Below are positions 1-10,064 of a DNA stretch of 64,000 nucleotides, piece by piece. The position numbers and the translations under genes were made by a program. Within the stretch, counting starts at the first letter, position 1. Each line of letters starts with the position of its first letter. Below the pieces are notes generated by a model. The model saw only the letters and a program-made list of their open reading frames with translations. It did no database searches and was not told where the DNA came from. This stretch comes from Aldrovandia affinis (lineage: Eukaryota > Chordata > Actinopteri > Notacanthiformes > Halosauridae): the NCBI GenBank assembly GCA_029706075.1, contig JAINUG010000018.1, positions 2,131,001-2,195,000 on the forward strand. The letters run 5' to 3'.

Positions 1-283
1 GCGTTCCGATGACGTCACCATCGCGTTGTTCACCATGGCAACACCTCAGAACTGTGTACCCGGTCTCGGTCTGACCTGTTGCTCCATTGACTTTAGGCTA
101 GCCTACTCTTACTCTGTTTTTTTTTGTTTTCTTTCCTTCTTCTTCCCCTTCATTTCTCATCTTTCACAGTACAGTTTGGGGAGTGGCCTATAATGTATTT
201 GATTTATGCTCTTTCCTTTTATTTATTTCTATTTTGATTTGTTGTCCACCTTTATTGGACTGCTACCTGTTTTTTGTGTTGTC

Positions 284-345
284 TGTCTTGTGTGTGTCTT
301 GTGTGTGTGTGTGTGTGTGTGTGCGTGCGTGCTTGTGTATGTGGT
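284..345. repeat. (GT)n microsatellite with GTGC variants
   Basis: Uninterrupted GT dinucleotides run at about 301-323 and are flanked by GTGTGTCTT and GTGCGTGC variants. It lies in the presumed 5' UTR of the LINE. Confidence 0.9.
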
Positions 346-424
346 TGTTGACCCCACCCCCTTCTTACCCTTTCCTTCATATCACCGCACCAATGACTCT
401 TAGTCCTAACAAGATTGTGTTTAC

Positions 425-3337
425 ATGTTCACGATGGATACGGTCAAAGGTTTAAAAATAATTCACGCGAATGTTAGGAGCCTGGCACCAAAAATTGATC
501 TCCTTAGAGCCTGGGTTGCACAGCACAAACCAAATATAATTACACTCTCTGAAACATGGCTTCATAGCAATATCTGTGATAATGATGTCAAACTTGATGA
601 CTATCACCTGTACAGAGTAGATAGGGCTAGCAGAGGAGGCGGTGTTGCCACCTACGTGGCTTCAAACCTTGTATCTGAGTATTTAATACCTAATGTTGAC
701 CCTATTAATTTTGAATGCCTTTTTGTTAAGATTATTTTACATGAAAATAAACATCTGATTATTGGGAATATCTACAGGCCCCCTGCTACCCCTGCTGACT
801 CTACCAAGTGTACACTATCAACTATTAACTCTTTGAACTGCCAGACTGAGATGATAATTTTAGGTGATTTTAATAGCAACTGGCTGGATCGCTCATCTTC
901 TGCTGACAGAAATTGAATTGGTGGTGTGAACTTCACACAACTCATTAGTGAACCCACTAGAGTCGATGAGAAGTCCGAGTCTCTCCTCGATTGGATACTA
1001 GTCTCGGATCCTGCTAGGATTGTTAAATCTGGGGTTTTATCAGACTGTTTTAGTGATCACTGTGTTATTTACTGTGTCTGGAAGATCACATTACCCAACT
1101 CCCCTCCCAAACTTATCAGAATGAGACAATGTAAAAATTTAAATGTTGATCACTTTATTCACGATATAATGTCCATTAGATGGGATCGATTTGAATTAAT
1201 TCCCTCTGTCGAGGAAGCCTGGAACTTCTTGCACTCAGAGATAGCTAAAGTTATTGACTTACATGCACCTTGGAGAACAAGTAGAGTGAAAGGCCGACAC
1301 TTACCTTGGATCAGTCCAGATCTCATCCATCTTTTTAGAGAGCGAGACAAGGCCTGGGCAAAATATCGTGCCTCTAAGCATCCCACTGACAGGGAATCCT
1401 ACAGACTCCTAAGGAATTTGTCTAAGACCAAAACAAGATTAGCCAAATCTAATTATTACAAGGACTGCCTCTCTCAAGATCAAACTAACCCTAGACAGTT
1501 CTGGAAGCGAATTAATAGTGTCCTTAATAAATCCGAAAAAAGCTCTTCTAACTCGATGAGAATCAATAACAAAATTGTCACGGATGCTTTAGTTATCTCT
1601 GATGCTTTTAATAACTATTTCTCCTCTATTAGTAGTTCTCTCTTTTCTGATTCCTCTGGCACCACCAGTTCATATGTCAACTCATCTATTAACACACACT
1701 GCAGTAGAGGCTCCTTCTCATTCAGAAAAATCTCAGCCTCCGAGGTTCTTCAGGTCATTGGTGAATTGAAAGAGAGTAGTAGCGCTGGTCCTGATGGACT
1801 GGAGGCTAAGTTCATTAAACTTGCCTCTCATATATTAATGTTTCCCCTTGCTGACCTATTTAATTTATCTCTTTCAACTTGCTCTCTTCCCCTCATCTGG
1901 AAATATGCTAAAATAACCCCACTTCATAAAGGTGGTGATCCTTTAGACCTCAACAACTATAGGCCTATTTCAATCATTAGTTCGGTGGCTAAAATCTTTG
2001 AGAAATTAATCTTCAATCAACTATCTCAGTATATTAATGACTCTAACATTCTATCCCAATCCCAATCTGGTTTTAGGCCAAACTTCTCCACTACCACTGC
2101 TCTCCTTAAATTCACAAATGACGTATCATCATCCTTTGATAACAATCAGTTAACTGGATCAATCTTTATAGATCTCACCAAGGCTTTCGACCTGGTCGAC
2201 CACTATCTACTCCTAGATAAACTTCACTCTATTGGCTTCTCTCAGCAAGCCCTATTATGGTTCAATGCATATCTTCATAACAGGCGTCATTGTGTTGTAT
2301 TTCATGGTAAACAGTCCAGCTATGCAGTTATGGAAAAGGGTGTGCCCCAGGGTTCTTCATTGGGTCCTCTCCTCTTTTCTATTTTCATCAATGATCTTCC
2401 ACAAATCTGCTCCAACTGTCATGTCCATCTATATGCTGATGACACTGTCATTTATACATCTAACTCTGATATATCACAAATTCAATTGTCACTGCAATCT
2501 GACTTTAATGCTGTTCAAAACTGGTTTTCTAACAACAAACTTCTTTTAAACAAGAAGAAGTCCTCCTTGATGTTATTTGGGACTAGGTTCAGACTACGCA
2601 CATGTAACAATTTAAGCATTAATTTTTGTGATGGGACACCACTTGAGAAAGTGGAGGTTTTCAAATACCTTGGTATTTGGCTTGACCCAGAACTTTCCTT
2701 CAAACCTCATATTGACTCTGTTATAAAGAAAATAAATCGCAGCCTGAGCTCACTCTACCGTTCAATAAACTGCTTAACTTTTCAGGTTAGAAAAAGAATT
2801 ATTACTCAGTTAGTACTCCCCATTCTCGATTATGCAGATATAGTTTATCAGAATACATCAGAATCAAATTTACGTCCGCTTAATGTAGTTTACAATAAAC
2901 TGTGTAGGTTCATCCTCAGGTGCCCATATCACACTCATCACTGCGTTATGTATGAATCACTTAATTGGCTCTCATTACAATCCAGAATGCATTACCATTG
3001 GCTGCAATTTATTTTTAAATGTATCTTTTTCAAATATCCCATTTATCTAAAGCAATATTTAGTTCCTTGCAGATCTTCTTATTCATTCAGACACGCACAG
3101 TACCCTTCTTTCATTGTTCCTCGTTTTTCTAAAGAAGTTGGACGCCGGGCCTTTAAATGTAAAGCCCCATCGGACTGGAACCACTTGCCCAACTCGCTTC
3201 GCTCCAGTTCTTCACTGCATATTTTTAGGACATTATTATTTGCTCACCTCAAGACAACTTGTTCTTGTTTTAGATTTTTGGGGGATTGTATGACTGTTGT
3301 TTTTTGTGTTTGTGTTTGTGTTTTGTATTTCTGTTGA
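425..3337 (+). pseudogene. LINE ORF2: endonuclease + reverse transcriptase, one in-frame stop
   Basis: One reading frame runs from ATG 425 to 3337, broken only by TGA at 914-916. The N-terminal 163 codons are an exonuclease-endonuclease-phosphatase domain (HANVRSL near the start, SETWL, YRPP, GDFNSNW near the end). After the TGA the same frame continues the endonuclease (LDWILVSD, SDHC) and then the reverse transcriptase: SAGPDGL, NYRPIS, SGFRPNFSTTTAL, TKAFD, GVPQGSSLGP, catalytic YADD at 2432-2443, and LGIWLD. A C-terminal region with FKCKAPSDWNHLP closes it. Endonuclease nicking and target-primed reverse transcription is the known role of the family. The stop falls inside the endonuclease domain, so an internal start at 926 would give an RT without a complete endonuclease. 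Because only one lesion is visible, this looks like a young copy. Confidence 0.9.
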
Positions 3338-3467
3338 TCTGTTGTATTTTTCTCTTGTTTTAGTTGATGTACCAACTTGTTTAGTTGATGTACCTATGTT
3401 CTTAGGGACCCCCTTGAAAATGAGATGCGACATCTCAAGGGGTTTATCCCTTTAATAAAGTTCATAT
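3338..3467 (+). other. LINE 3' UTR with terminal hairpin
   Basis: After the stop codon there is a GT-rich stretch, then CCCCTTGA at 3410-3417 pairing with TCAAGGGG at 3435-3442. Inside it GAGATG (3422-3427) pairs with CATCTC (3431-3436). AATAAA follows and the element stops a few bases later. LINEs of several clades use such 3' structures for recognition by their own RT; that role here is inference. Confidence 0.6.
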
Positions 3468-3468
3468 T

Positions 3469-4002
3469 ATGCACGCTCTCTCCGGGTGTGACACCACCTC
3501 CTATCCTGTTGGGAAAGGGAAGGTGTCTGCGCTCAAGGCCATGAGAGTAGTACCTGGTGACCTGCTTCACTTCATCGGAGAGGAGGGAGCTACTGATTTG
3601 CAGATTACAGAGGCAGTGAGGGGTTTCTTCCTGGCTGTGTACAACCAGAGGAAGTGGGCATCTCTGAACGTCACCAGAAATGACGTCGCCAGAAATGACA
3701 TCTACCGAAAGCGCAAAACCCCCCCAGCACTGGAGACACTGCCTCCTACAGAGCGCAACGCGCACCTCCATGGACGACATTCCCATCTACAAGTGCTTCT
3801 TTGGAAAGCAGCAGACTGCTCTGATCCACCAGCTGTGGACATCACCAAGTTTGGATGGGACAAGAACATCATGCCCGTCCTGGATGCAAGCCCCGTTGCT
3901 CTTCCTGCCCTGTTGGACATTATCAGCTGTAACTGCAAAGCTGGGTTAAAGCCATGTACAACAGCAAGATTACATAATTTGTTGGTGGTGGTGGAAAACA
4001 CT
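3469..4002 (+). pseudogene. Fragment of GCDT/CXC gene family (copy A), C-terminal part
   Basis: The open frame starts abruptly with HALSGCDTTS directly after the LINE tail and matches the C-terminal half of the longer copy at 11305-12381. Shared blocks are HAL[ST]GCDT, a GKGK/GHGKK loop, a [LI]PPT segment followed by HLH/H..R, a GW-x-[KS] segment, and a Cys block that keeps only half of the CXC pattern (CNCKAGLKPC). The N-terminal acidic motifs seen in copy B are missing. Sequence divergence from copy B is high, so these are two old family members and not a recent duplication. The frame stays open to 4110, but residues after about 4002 do not match copy B. The family has no name I can give; see the findings for the PIN/FEN-like reading. 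Confidence 0.6.
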
Positions 4003-4423
4003 GTCTCAGGCGCTGCTCCAGGATCTCCCATAAATGGTCATAGCATATTGTTTGTTACCCCTGTGTTCGTTAGTGTTATGTGTGGAAAATCATGTTGTCT
4101 GTGTTATTGATTGTAAATATGTGCATGTAAAACCGATGGTCGCGGTGAGCTGAAGGGTAAAGCCACCGCGACCGACGTTCGTTTATTGTTTAGTGCTGTT
4201 GCCTGTAATTCCCTGTAAATGTGTTCATCGTCTGAAGAGTACTTCCTGTGTGACGTACTAGTTAGTCGCCAATGTGCACCTTGCGTGACCCTTTCGGGAC
4301 GCGCCCGTTCTAAAGACAGACCAAAAGATGATATCTGGGGTCGTGCGGTGTATGGGGAATGGATATTGTCACTACTTTATATATATATTATATTGTTGTA
4401 TATATATACAGTATATATATATA
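4003..4423. other. Unassigned sequence ending in an AT microsatellite
   Basis: There is no recognisable gene. A GC-rich patch around 4137-4175 (GGTCGCGGTGAGC ... CCACCGCGACC) is partly self-complementary. The last 50 bases are (TA)n (about 4375-4423) and serve as the TA target of the next Tc1-like element. Confidence 0.5.
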
Positions 4424-5265
4424 CACTACCGGTCAAAAGTTTTACAACACCTCAATTTTCCAGTTTTTACTGAAATTTAAGCAGTTCAAGTCCAGTGAAT
4501 AACCTGAAATGGTACAAAGTTTAGTTTACCAAAACTGAAAAAGAATGTAAATTTTTTGGCAGTGAGTAGTTTCCTACACCATAAAAAGGCATTTGGAAAC
4601 TCTGACAGGAAGGAAGAGTTCTGGCAGACCCAAAGCCACAACAAAATCAGATGTTTCTGAGAGTCAACAGCTTGCGTGATAGGAGGCTCACAGGACAACA
4701 GCTTCAGGCACAGTTTAACAGTGGTCAAAGTAAGGAAGTCTCAGTTTCAACTGTGAAGAGAAGACTTCGAGCTGCAGGTTTGACAGGTCGAGTGGCAGTA
4801 AGAAAGCCATTGCTAAGAAATAATAAGAAAAAGAGACTTGCCTGGGCCATGAAGCACCGCCAGTGGACTACTGAAGACTGGAAGAAGGTCTTGGACCGAT
4901 TAATCAAAATTTGAAATATTTAAATTTTGAAAGGTTTTTGTAGGCCATCAAGTAGGCAAAAGGATGGTTCCTCAGTGTGTGACATCAAGTGGTCTGGGGC
5001 TCTTTTGCTGGATCCAGAGTTGGTGACTTGCACAGAGTGACTGTTAACCCACATTAACCCATTACTTGTTCCCTGAAAAGGGCCTTTTTTATAACTATGA
5101 AATTTACATTATTTTTCAGTTTTCGGTAACCTAAACTTTTTTTTTTAAACCTCTGGCAGTTTACTGCTTACCTTTCTACCATTTCAGGTTATTCATTGGT
5201 CTTGAACTGCTTAAATTTCAGTAAAAACTGGAAAATGGGGGTGTTCTAAAACTTTTGACCGGTAC
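4424..5265 (+). mobile_element. Tc1-like transposon, internally deleted
   Basis: The left end CACTACCGGTCAAAAGTTTTA (4424) is mirrored at the right end by TAAAACTTTTGACCGGTA. The inverted repeats extend inward for roughly 95 bases on each side, including AAATTTAAGCAGTTCAAG. TA dinucleotides flank both ends (4422-4423 and 5266-5267), as expected for TA-targeting Tc1/mariner elements. At 842 bp it is about half the usual length, because the catalytic part of the transposase is gone. Confidence 0.92.
4603..4914 (+). pseudogene. Tc1-like transposase, N-terminal DNA-binding part only
   Basis: A first frame gives SGRPKATTKSD (4620-4652), typical of the linker in the paired-like DNA-binding region. 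A +1 shift leads to the frame from 4651, which continues as a second helix-turn-helix (RRLTGQQLQAQF, STVKRRLRAAGLTGR) and ends at 4914 after KKRLAWAMKHRQWT. The catalytic D,D,E core that should follow is absent, so the copy is non-autonomous. Confidence 0.88.
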
Positions 5266-5267
5266 TA

Positions 5268-5756
5268 CATGGGAGCCAGGAAACACTACATTTCCCAGCA
5301 GGCCACAGTCACACCTGAGCTAAGTCAAGCAATGGGGACTAATCACCATCTGAAGGACATTTCAAGGCCTATTTAAAGGGCTGATTCCATCAGTGTGTTT
5401 GGAGAGTGAGTACTGTGAAGTCTTTGACCAGCCAGTATTTGAGGAGAGAGTGTTTTGGAGTGTTTTTGTGTTTGAACTTGGATTGTTTGAGGACCCCCCT
5501 TTGGATTTTGACTACGGACTGGATTATGGAACTGACTTGGATAACGGAATAGGATTGGACATTGACAACGAGTAGGATTGCGGACTTTGTGTGTTTGAAT
5601 TCCCCTGAAGACCCCACCCTTTGTTTTGTGTTCGTCAAGAGTTTGTTTAATAAATCATTATTTTGGTTTTTGAATACTGCCTCCTCCTTGTTCTTTAACT
5701 TGTCTACGCCCTCTGCAAGGTCCGTGCGTGTTGCCCAACCCCTGGGGACACCACAA
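5268..5756 (+). repeat. Probable solo LTR or LTR-like repeat
   Basis: The stretch opens with GGAAACACTACATTTCCCAGCAGGCCAC, wording common at the start of fish LTRs. It then shows a promoter-like CTATTTAAAGGGC (5370-5381), a transcribed-looking leader and AATAAA at 5649-5654, followed by about 100 bases to an (AT)n tract. The order promoter, leader, poly(A) signal fits an LTR. No target duplication was found, so the boundaries are approximate. Confidence 0.4.
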
Positions 5757-6077
5757 TATATATATATATATAGTAGCAGCATCAGGGGTGTGGGGTTTCC
5801 ACCTAACCAAGTTAGTTAATGAAACACACAAGAAGTTCAAAAAAATAATTTATTAGGGAACTCACAATGATTGCAGAGGGGGGAAAATAATTAACTTCAG
5901 CAACTAAATCAAGTCCAAAATCTGTTCTCATAATCGTTTTCCATTTTCCATGTTCCAAATACAAATCCAGGTTCTCACACAAAGCAGTTTGGTACAGAGC
6001 AGGGTAGTCAGGGAGTCCAGGTCACAACAATAATCCACAGGTAAATAACAATTCTCAAACATCACACTCCACTCCTA

Positions 6078-7184
6078 GGGCCCTATTTTCGTGCCGGCGC
6101 TAAGCGGCGTTATGCCCTAGCGCAGGCGAATTGCCAGTTTCGTCTGTCGTAAACTGAATATTTCCTGTCTCAATTTGTGTTAACGTCCAACTAGACCACC
6201 TCTTAGCGCAAACGCTGGCGCTCTGTGCAATTTGGTGACTTTATTGATGCGCACATTATCTGAAATCACATGAGAATGTTTTGTGAATATTGTCAATATT
6301 CCCCCACGTTGAGGCAAATCGTCCAATCCATGGGTAACTTGCAAGCGTAATCAATTAAGCTAAAAACGATTTCACCACAGCTTGTGGTTATTCAATGCAC
6401 GGACATGAAAGACTGAAGCCAGCAGGCCATCCATCGCTACCGTTCAGTAAGATACACCTGTTAAATATATGTTTGTATGCACATTGTTTTTCTTATGTGA
6501 AAGGGTTTTATTCTTTCCATTTGCACTACAGAAAATGGAGTACATAATTGGACGCCGAATGCGATACTGTGAGCGATACCCTGGGTTTGGTAGCCGGTTT
6601 TGGCCAGATGGCTATCAGTTTGGATGTACATGCAGTTTCTTCTGCATGACAAACATAAATGAAACAGGCCTAGTTGCAGTTGTGAGTTTGTTATTTATTG
6701 CTTTCCATTTAACAATTACATTAAGTTAGAAGAAAATAAATGTTGTTTTTTAAGCTGGAAACCCTACAAATAAGGAAAAAAAGAGATGGTAAAATAAAAC
6801 ACTTTCTTTTAACAATGTAGGTCTCAAAATATAAACTCAAATCATGAAAAAAACAAATTAATGTGCGCCTTGTTTTCCCCCTCTGATTTGCGCGCCAACT
6901 TTTCCGCACCTCCTGCACCTTCTTTTGAGAAGCGCTCCTGGCGCAGCACGCAAAACTGTCATCCATGTGAGTAAATTGCCAATTTGCTATAGTGTTAGCG
7001 CACTGGTATTTAAAGGGATAGAAAATAGGTGTTCTAATTGGCCATTATGAAACCAAACCTCCACCACACCCACATGTACTTTTTTAAAGTTAATCCTACG
7101 CCTTGAAGGCATAGGACTACTCTTAAAAGTCTTCGCTTTGCATCTGCGTTACCGACACCGTCCTAATCCACCAAAATAGGGCCC
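6078..7184. mobile_element. Harbinger-like (PIF) non-autonomous DNA transposon, 1.1 kb
   Basis: The termini GGGCCCTATTTT (6078-6089) and AAAATAGGGCCC (7173-7184) are perfect 12-bp inverted repeats. A 3-bp direct duplication CTA lies at 6075-6077 and 7185-7187. A 3-bp duplication and G/C-rich ends with this wording fit PIF/Harbinger-type elements. Both subterminal regions are rich in GCGC-like words (GGCGCTAAGCGGCG and GCGCGCC). No DDE transposase is recognisable inside. Confidence 0.72.
6532..6681 (+). other. Exon-like ORF inside the Harbinger-like element
   Basis: A pyrimidine-rich acceptor ending CACTACAG (AG at 6530-6531) precedes 150 bases that are open in one frame, and GTGAGT follows at 6682-6687. 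The segment is 50 codons, phase 0 to phase 0, with ATG at 6535. Its product contains GRRMRYCERYPGFGSRFW and a Cys pair (GCTC). I do not recognise it. It could be an element-encoded second gene, a captured host exon, or chance. Confidence 0.3.
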
Positions 7185-7377
7185 CTAATGTGTTTCCCTC
7201 CTGATACTTTGCAAAGAGGTAGAGTTCTTCTTTTAACCCAGAGTCTCAATGGCTAAGGATTCCCAGGTGTGTCTTGTTGCCTCAGGAAGTCCATATAAGG
7301 CTCGGGGGTGGAGCCAGCAGGTATTTCCCCTCTATAACCACTCCCCTCACTTCCTCCCGGCTGTCTGCCACTATATA

Positions 7378-8447
7378 CACCGAACAGCCACGACATTAAA
7401 ATCACTGACAGGTGAAGTGAATAACATTGATCATCTCGTTACAATGGCACCTGTCAAGGGGTGGGATATATTAGGTAGCAAATGAACAGTCAGTTCTTTA
7501 AGTTGATGTGTTGGAAGCAGGAAAAATGGGCAAGCGTAAGGATCTGAGCGACTTTGACAAGGGCCAAATTGTGATGGCTAGACGATTGGGTCAGAGCAAT
7601 GCTCATTGATGTGCGTGGGGAGCGAAGGCTAGCCCGTATGGTCTGATCCCACAGAAGAGCTACTGTAGCACACATTTCTGAAAAAGTTAATGCTGGCTAT
7701 GATAGAAAGGTGTCAGAACACACAGTGCATCGCAGCTTGCTGCGTATGGGGCTGCGTAGCCGCAGACCAGTCAGAGTGCCCATACTGACCCCTGTCCACT
7801 GCCGAATGCGCCTACAATGGGCACGTGAGCGTCAGAACTGGACCATGGAGCAATGGAAGAAGGTGGGCTGGTCTGATGAATCACGTTTTTATGTGGATGG
7901 CTGGGTGCGTGTGCATCGTTTACCTGGGGAAGAGATGGCACCAGGATGCACTATGGGAAGAAGGCAAGCCGGTGGAGGCAGTGTGATGCTCTGGGCAATG
8001 TTCTACTGGGAAACCTTGGGTCCTGGCATTCATGTGGATGCTACTTTGATACGTACCACCTACCTAAACATTGTTGCAGACCAAGTACACCCCTTCATGG
8101 CAACGGTATTCCCTGATGGCAGTGGCCTCTTTCAGCAACCACACTGCAAAAATTGTTCAGGAATGGTTTGAGGAACATGACAAAGAGTTCAAGGTGATGA
8201 CTTGGCCTCCAAATTCCCCAGATCTCAATCCAGTCGAGCATCTGTGGGATGTGCTGGACCAACAAGTCCGATCTATGGAGGCATCACCTCGCAACTTACA
8301 GGACTTAAAGGATCTGCTGCTAACGTCTCGGTGCCAGATACCACAGGACACCTTCAGAGGTCTTGTGGAGTCCATGCCCCGATGGGTCAGAGCTGTTTTG
8401 GTGGCACGAGGGGGACCTACACAATATTATGTTGTGGCTGATCGGTG
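7378..8447 (+). mobile_element. Tc1-like transposon, second family
   Basis: The left end CACCGAACAGCCACGACATTA (7378) matches the reverse complement of the right end GTTGTGGCTGATCGGTG (8431-8447). Both ends are flanked by TA (7376-7377 and 8448-8449). The 1070-bp body is filled by a broken transposase gene. The inverted repeats are short, unlike the 95-bp repeats of the element at 4424. Confidence 0.93.
7526..8430 (+). pseudogene. Tc1-like transposase, frameshifted, missing second catalytic Asp
   Basis: ATG 7526 opens [20 protein letters not shown] and stops after about 25 codons. A second frame (7710-8171) carries TVHRSLLRMGLRSR, then WSDESRF with the first catalytic Asp, GGGSVMLWAMF and FPDGSGLFQQ. 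A third frame (from about 8116) continues HTAKIVQEWFEEH and WPPNSPDLNPVEHLWD with the final catalytic Glu. The usual block between FQQ and the His/Ala-rich segment is shortened, which removes the second Asp and causes the shift. At least two further frame changes occur upstream. The copy is inactive. Confidence 0.92.
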
Positions 8448-8670
8448 TATATATATACAGTATATTTAATTAGGTTTCTTCTCCAAATAAGAAACACTTT
8501 CTCACAAAAATGTGTAAAGGAGAGGTCTATTTATAGTAATGCTTCTGTGGTAATTCCTCTTTAATTTAACCACTACTACATTAGTACATTCAAATGAAAT
8601 TGTGCTTTGGCAATGTTAGAATGTTTCTTTGAGCTGTTCACAGCATTCCTTGATATACCTGTCATTACAG

Positions 8671-8783
8671 AATGACACATGAGTTAATACTGGGCACGCT
8701 TAGTGCTCGCTTTCTGTCACAGTTTAGTGAGACGCTGATGGATGTAGCCACCGCTCCACAAACTTTATACTTAAAATACGGTG
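8671..8783 (+). other. Candidate host-gene exon 1
   Basis: An acceptor CTGTCATTACAG (AG at 8669-8670) precedes a 113-base segment that is open in frame. A strong donor GTGAGT follows at 8784-8789. The coded peptide includes MTHELILGTLSARFLSQF and ends LYLKYG with one extra base. It does not look like any mobile element I know. The protein is not recognised, and no neighbouring exon is certain. Confidence 0.35.
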
Positions 8784-9387
8784 GTGAGTTTTTTCAGAGC
8801 TTTTGTTTTATTAATGATAACTGGAGGGTGGATGTATTAGGTCCGACAGCCTAATGTAGGCTGGCTTGGCTACATTTGATTTCTGTTATTATACCCCTGT
8901 CTGTCCATACCCCTTTGTTTTCTATAGACTTGAGTTGTCTGTGCATATGTTTTCCCCTTTTGTGCCCCCCCTTTTTCCACTTTTATACTAATCTTAGCTT
9001 TAAAACACCTCAAATTAATAATTAATATGCCTTCTTGCATAGACCCCACCCTGAAATAGGCATTTTTCTGCTACTTAAAGGAACACCAAGATTACAGTTT
9101 TCACCAAGGATTAAACTGCATTTCCAAACATCACAAGACCAGCATGATTTCAAACCTCCACAGCTTGGTGCAATGGCATTGAGAGCCAATTCTCATTGAG
9201 TATTGGGTTGTGCCAGCCTTGTCAAATACAATAAGGACTTTACAATTATACAGCATAGATGATGTATAACAAGCAACTTTGCCAGAATCTGTGTGGGTGT
9301 AAAAATATAATCTTCATATTTAAAACATTGTCTATTGACAAATTATTTGAGCCCAATTTAGTCATTTAGTTTAATTTACTTTCCCAG

Positions 9388-9480
9388 GCCAATAAGGTCT
9401 CCACGGTGAAGCCTCTATCTAAAGAGAAGACACTGCAGTTTACAGAAATGTTCCTCAATGAACAAACTCAACATTTCTAA
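9388..9480 (+). other. Candidate exon with stop codon
   Basis: A good acceptor (TTTACTTTCCCAG, AG at 9386-9387) precedes 30 open codons ending in TAA at 9478-9480, with the words STVKPLSKEKTLQF and MFLNEQ. Its phase (0) does not match the end of the exon-like segment at 8671-8783, so they need not belong together. It could be a terminal exon of an alternative transcript or chance. Confidence 0.2.
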
Positions 9481-9934
9481 GCCAGGAATGGGCCCATGTC
9501 CAGTATTAAGTGGAACCATCTGTCGAATCCCAGGAACAGTAAAAAAAAATTCCTTGAGTTCACGTTGAAATGATACAAGCAACTTTGGCCACAACTTCCA
9601 AATGAGATTTAGACAGATTTGGAGCCGATGAGAAGAACTGAAGGAAATACAAACATGGCAACTCAGTGTCTTTATGCACCATTGCGACACCCCCTCCTCC
9701 TTCCCTCCGTAACACAATGCCAGATAGTGTTCATAGTCAATTCTATAATCTGCATCCTAGTATGTATTTACATGAACATTTGAGTCGTCATGTAGCATTT
9801 ATTGATTCTGTTTAAAAAGGTGTCCTTTTCTCGTGTTGCTATATAGCAATGGGCATGATGCCATGGGAGTATACCTGACAGTTGAAGTGCCTATACTTGA
9901 CTGATGGAATTTTTTCTCTTTTATCTCAACAGAG

Positions 9935-10059
9935 AGCTCTTCTGCCATTTCACATCTCAATTTCACCCAGCTGGGGTTTGTGTAAAAGAGACGACAGAGA
10001 ATATCCTACCAGCCCTCCAGAGCTGTGAGAGAATAATATTGATGGATGCAGGGCCATAC
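9935..10059 (+). other. Candidate host-gene exon 2
   Basis: A pyrimidine-rich run (TTTTTTCTCTTTTATCTCAACAG) leads into a segment open in one frame and ending in phase 0 at TAC before GTGAG (10060). The peptide contains FTSQFHPAGVCVKETTENI and CERIILMDAGPY. If the acceptor is the second AG (9933-9934), the phase fits the one-base overhang of the exon-like segment at 8671-8783. Protein not recognised. A solo LTR lies immediately downstream. Confidence 0.35.
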
Positions 10060-10064
10060 GTGAG

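Larger units (their letters stand above)
1..3467 (+). mobile_element. LINE (non-LTR retrotransposon), nearly complete, CR1/L2/Rex1-type group
   Basis: The stretch carries an apurinic-type endonuclease and a reverse transcriptase in one frame, then a short 3' UTR that ends in a hairpin and an AATAAA-containing tail. No ORF1 is visible. The first 424 bases hold a pyrimidine-rich tract and a (GT)n run, and the true 5' end may lie outside the window. The 3' end sits directly against a GCDT/CXC gene fragment, so the LINE probably inserted into that sequence. The clade is inferred from the EN-RT layout and the EN N-terminal and RT motifs; Rex1, L2 and other Jockey-group clades cannot be separated by eye. 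Confidence 0.85.
5757..7375 (-). repeat. Probable LTR (minus strand) split by a Harbinger-like element
   Basis: Read on the minus strand, 7375-7188 carries a GC-rich leader and CTTATATGGACTT, a TATA-like box. The part below the Harbinger-like element (6074-5775) ends with CCCTAATAAATTATTT, a poly(A) signal. The two parts read as one LTR-like unit once the 6078-7184 element is set aside. No protein-coding content was seen. This is inference from signal order only. Confidence 0.33.

Noticed and set aside
183-455. Open frames over the GT-rich 5' part
   Set aside because: Peptides are Cys/Val runs from the microsatellite and do not match the LINE proteins.
1159-1386. Minus-strand open frame within the LINE
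   Set aside because: Antisense shadow of the RT gene.
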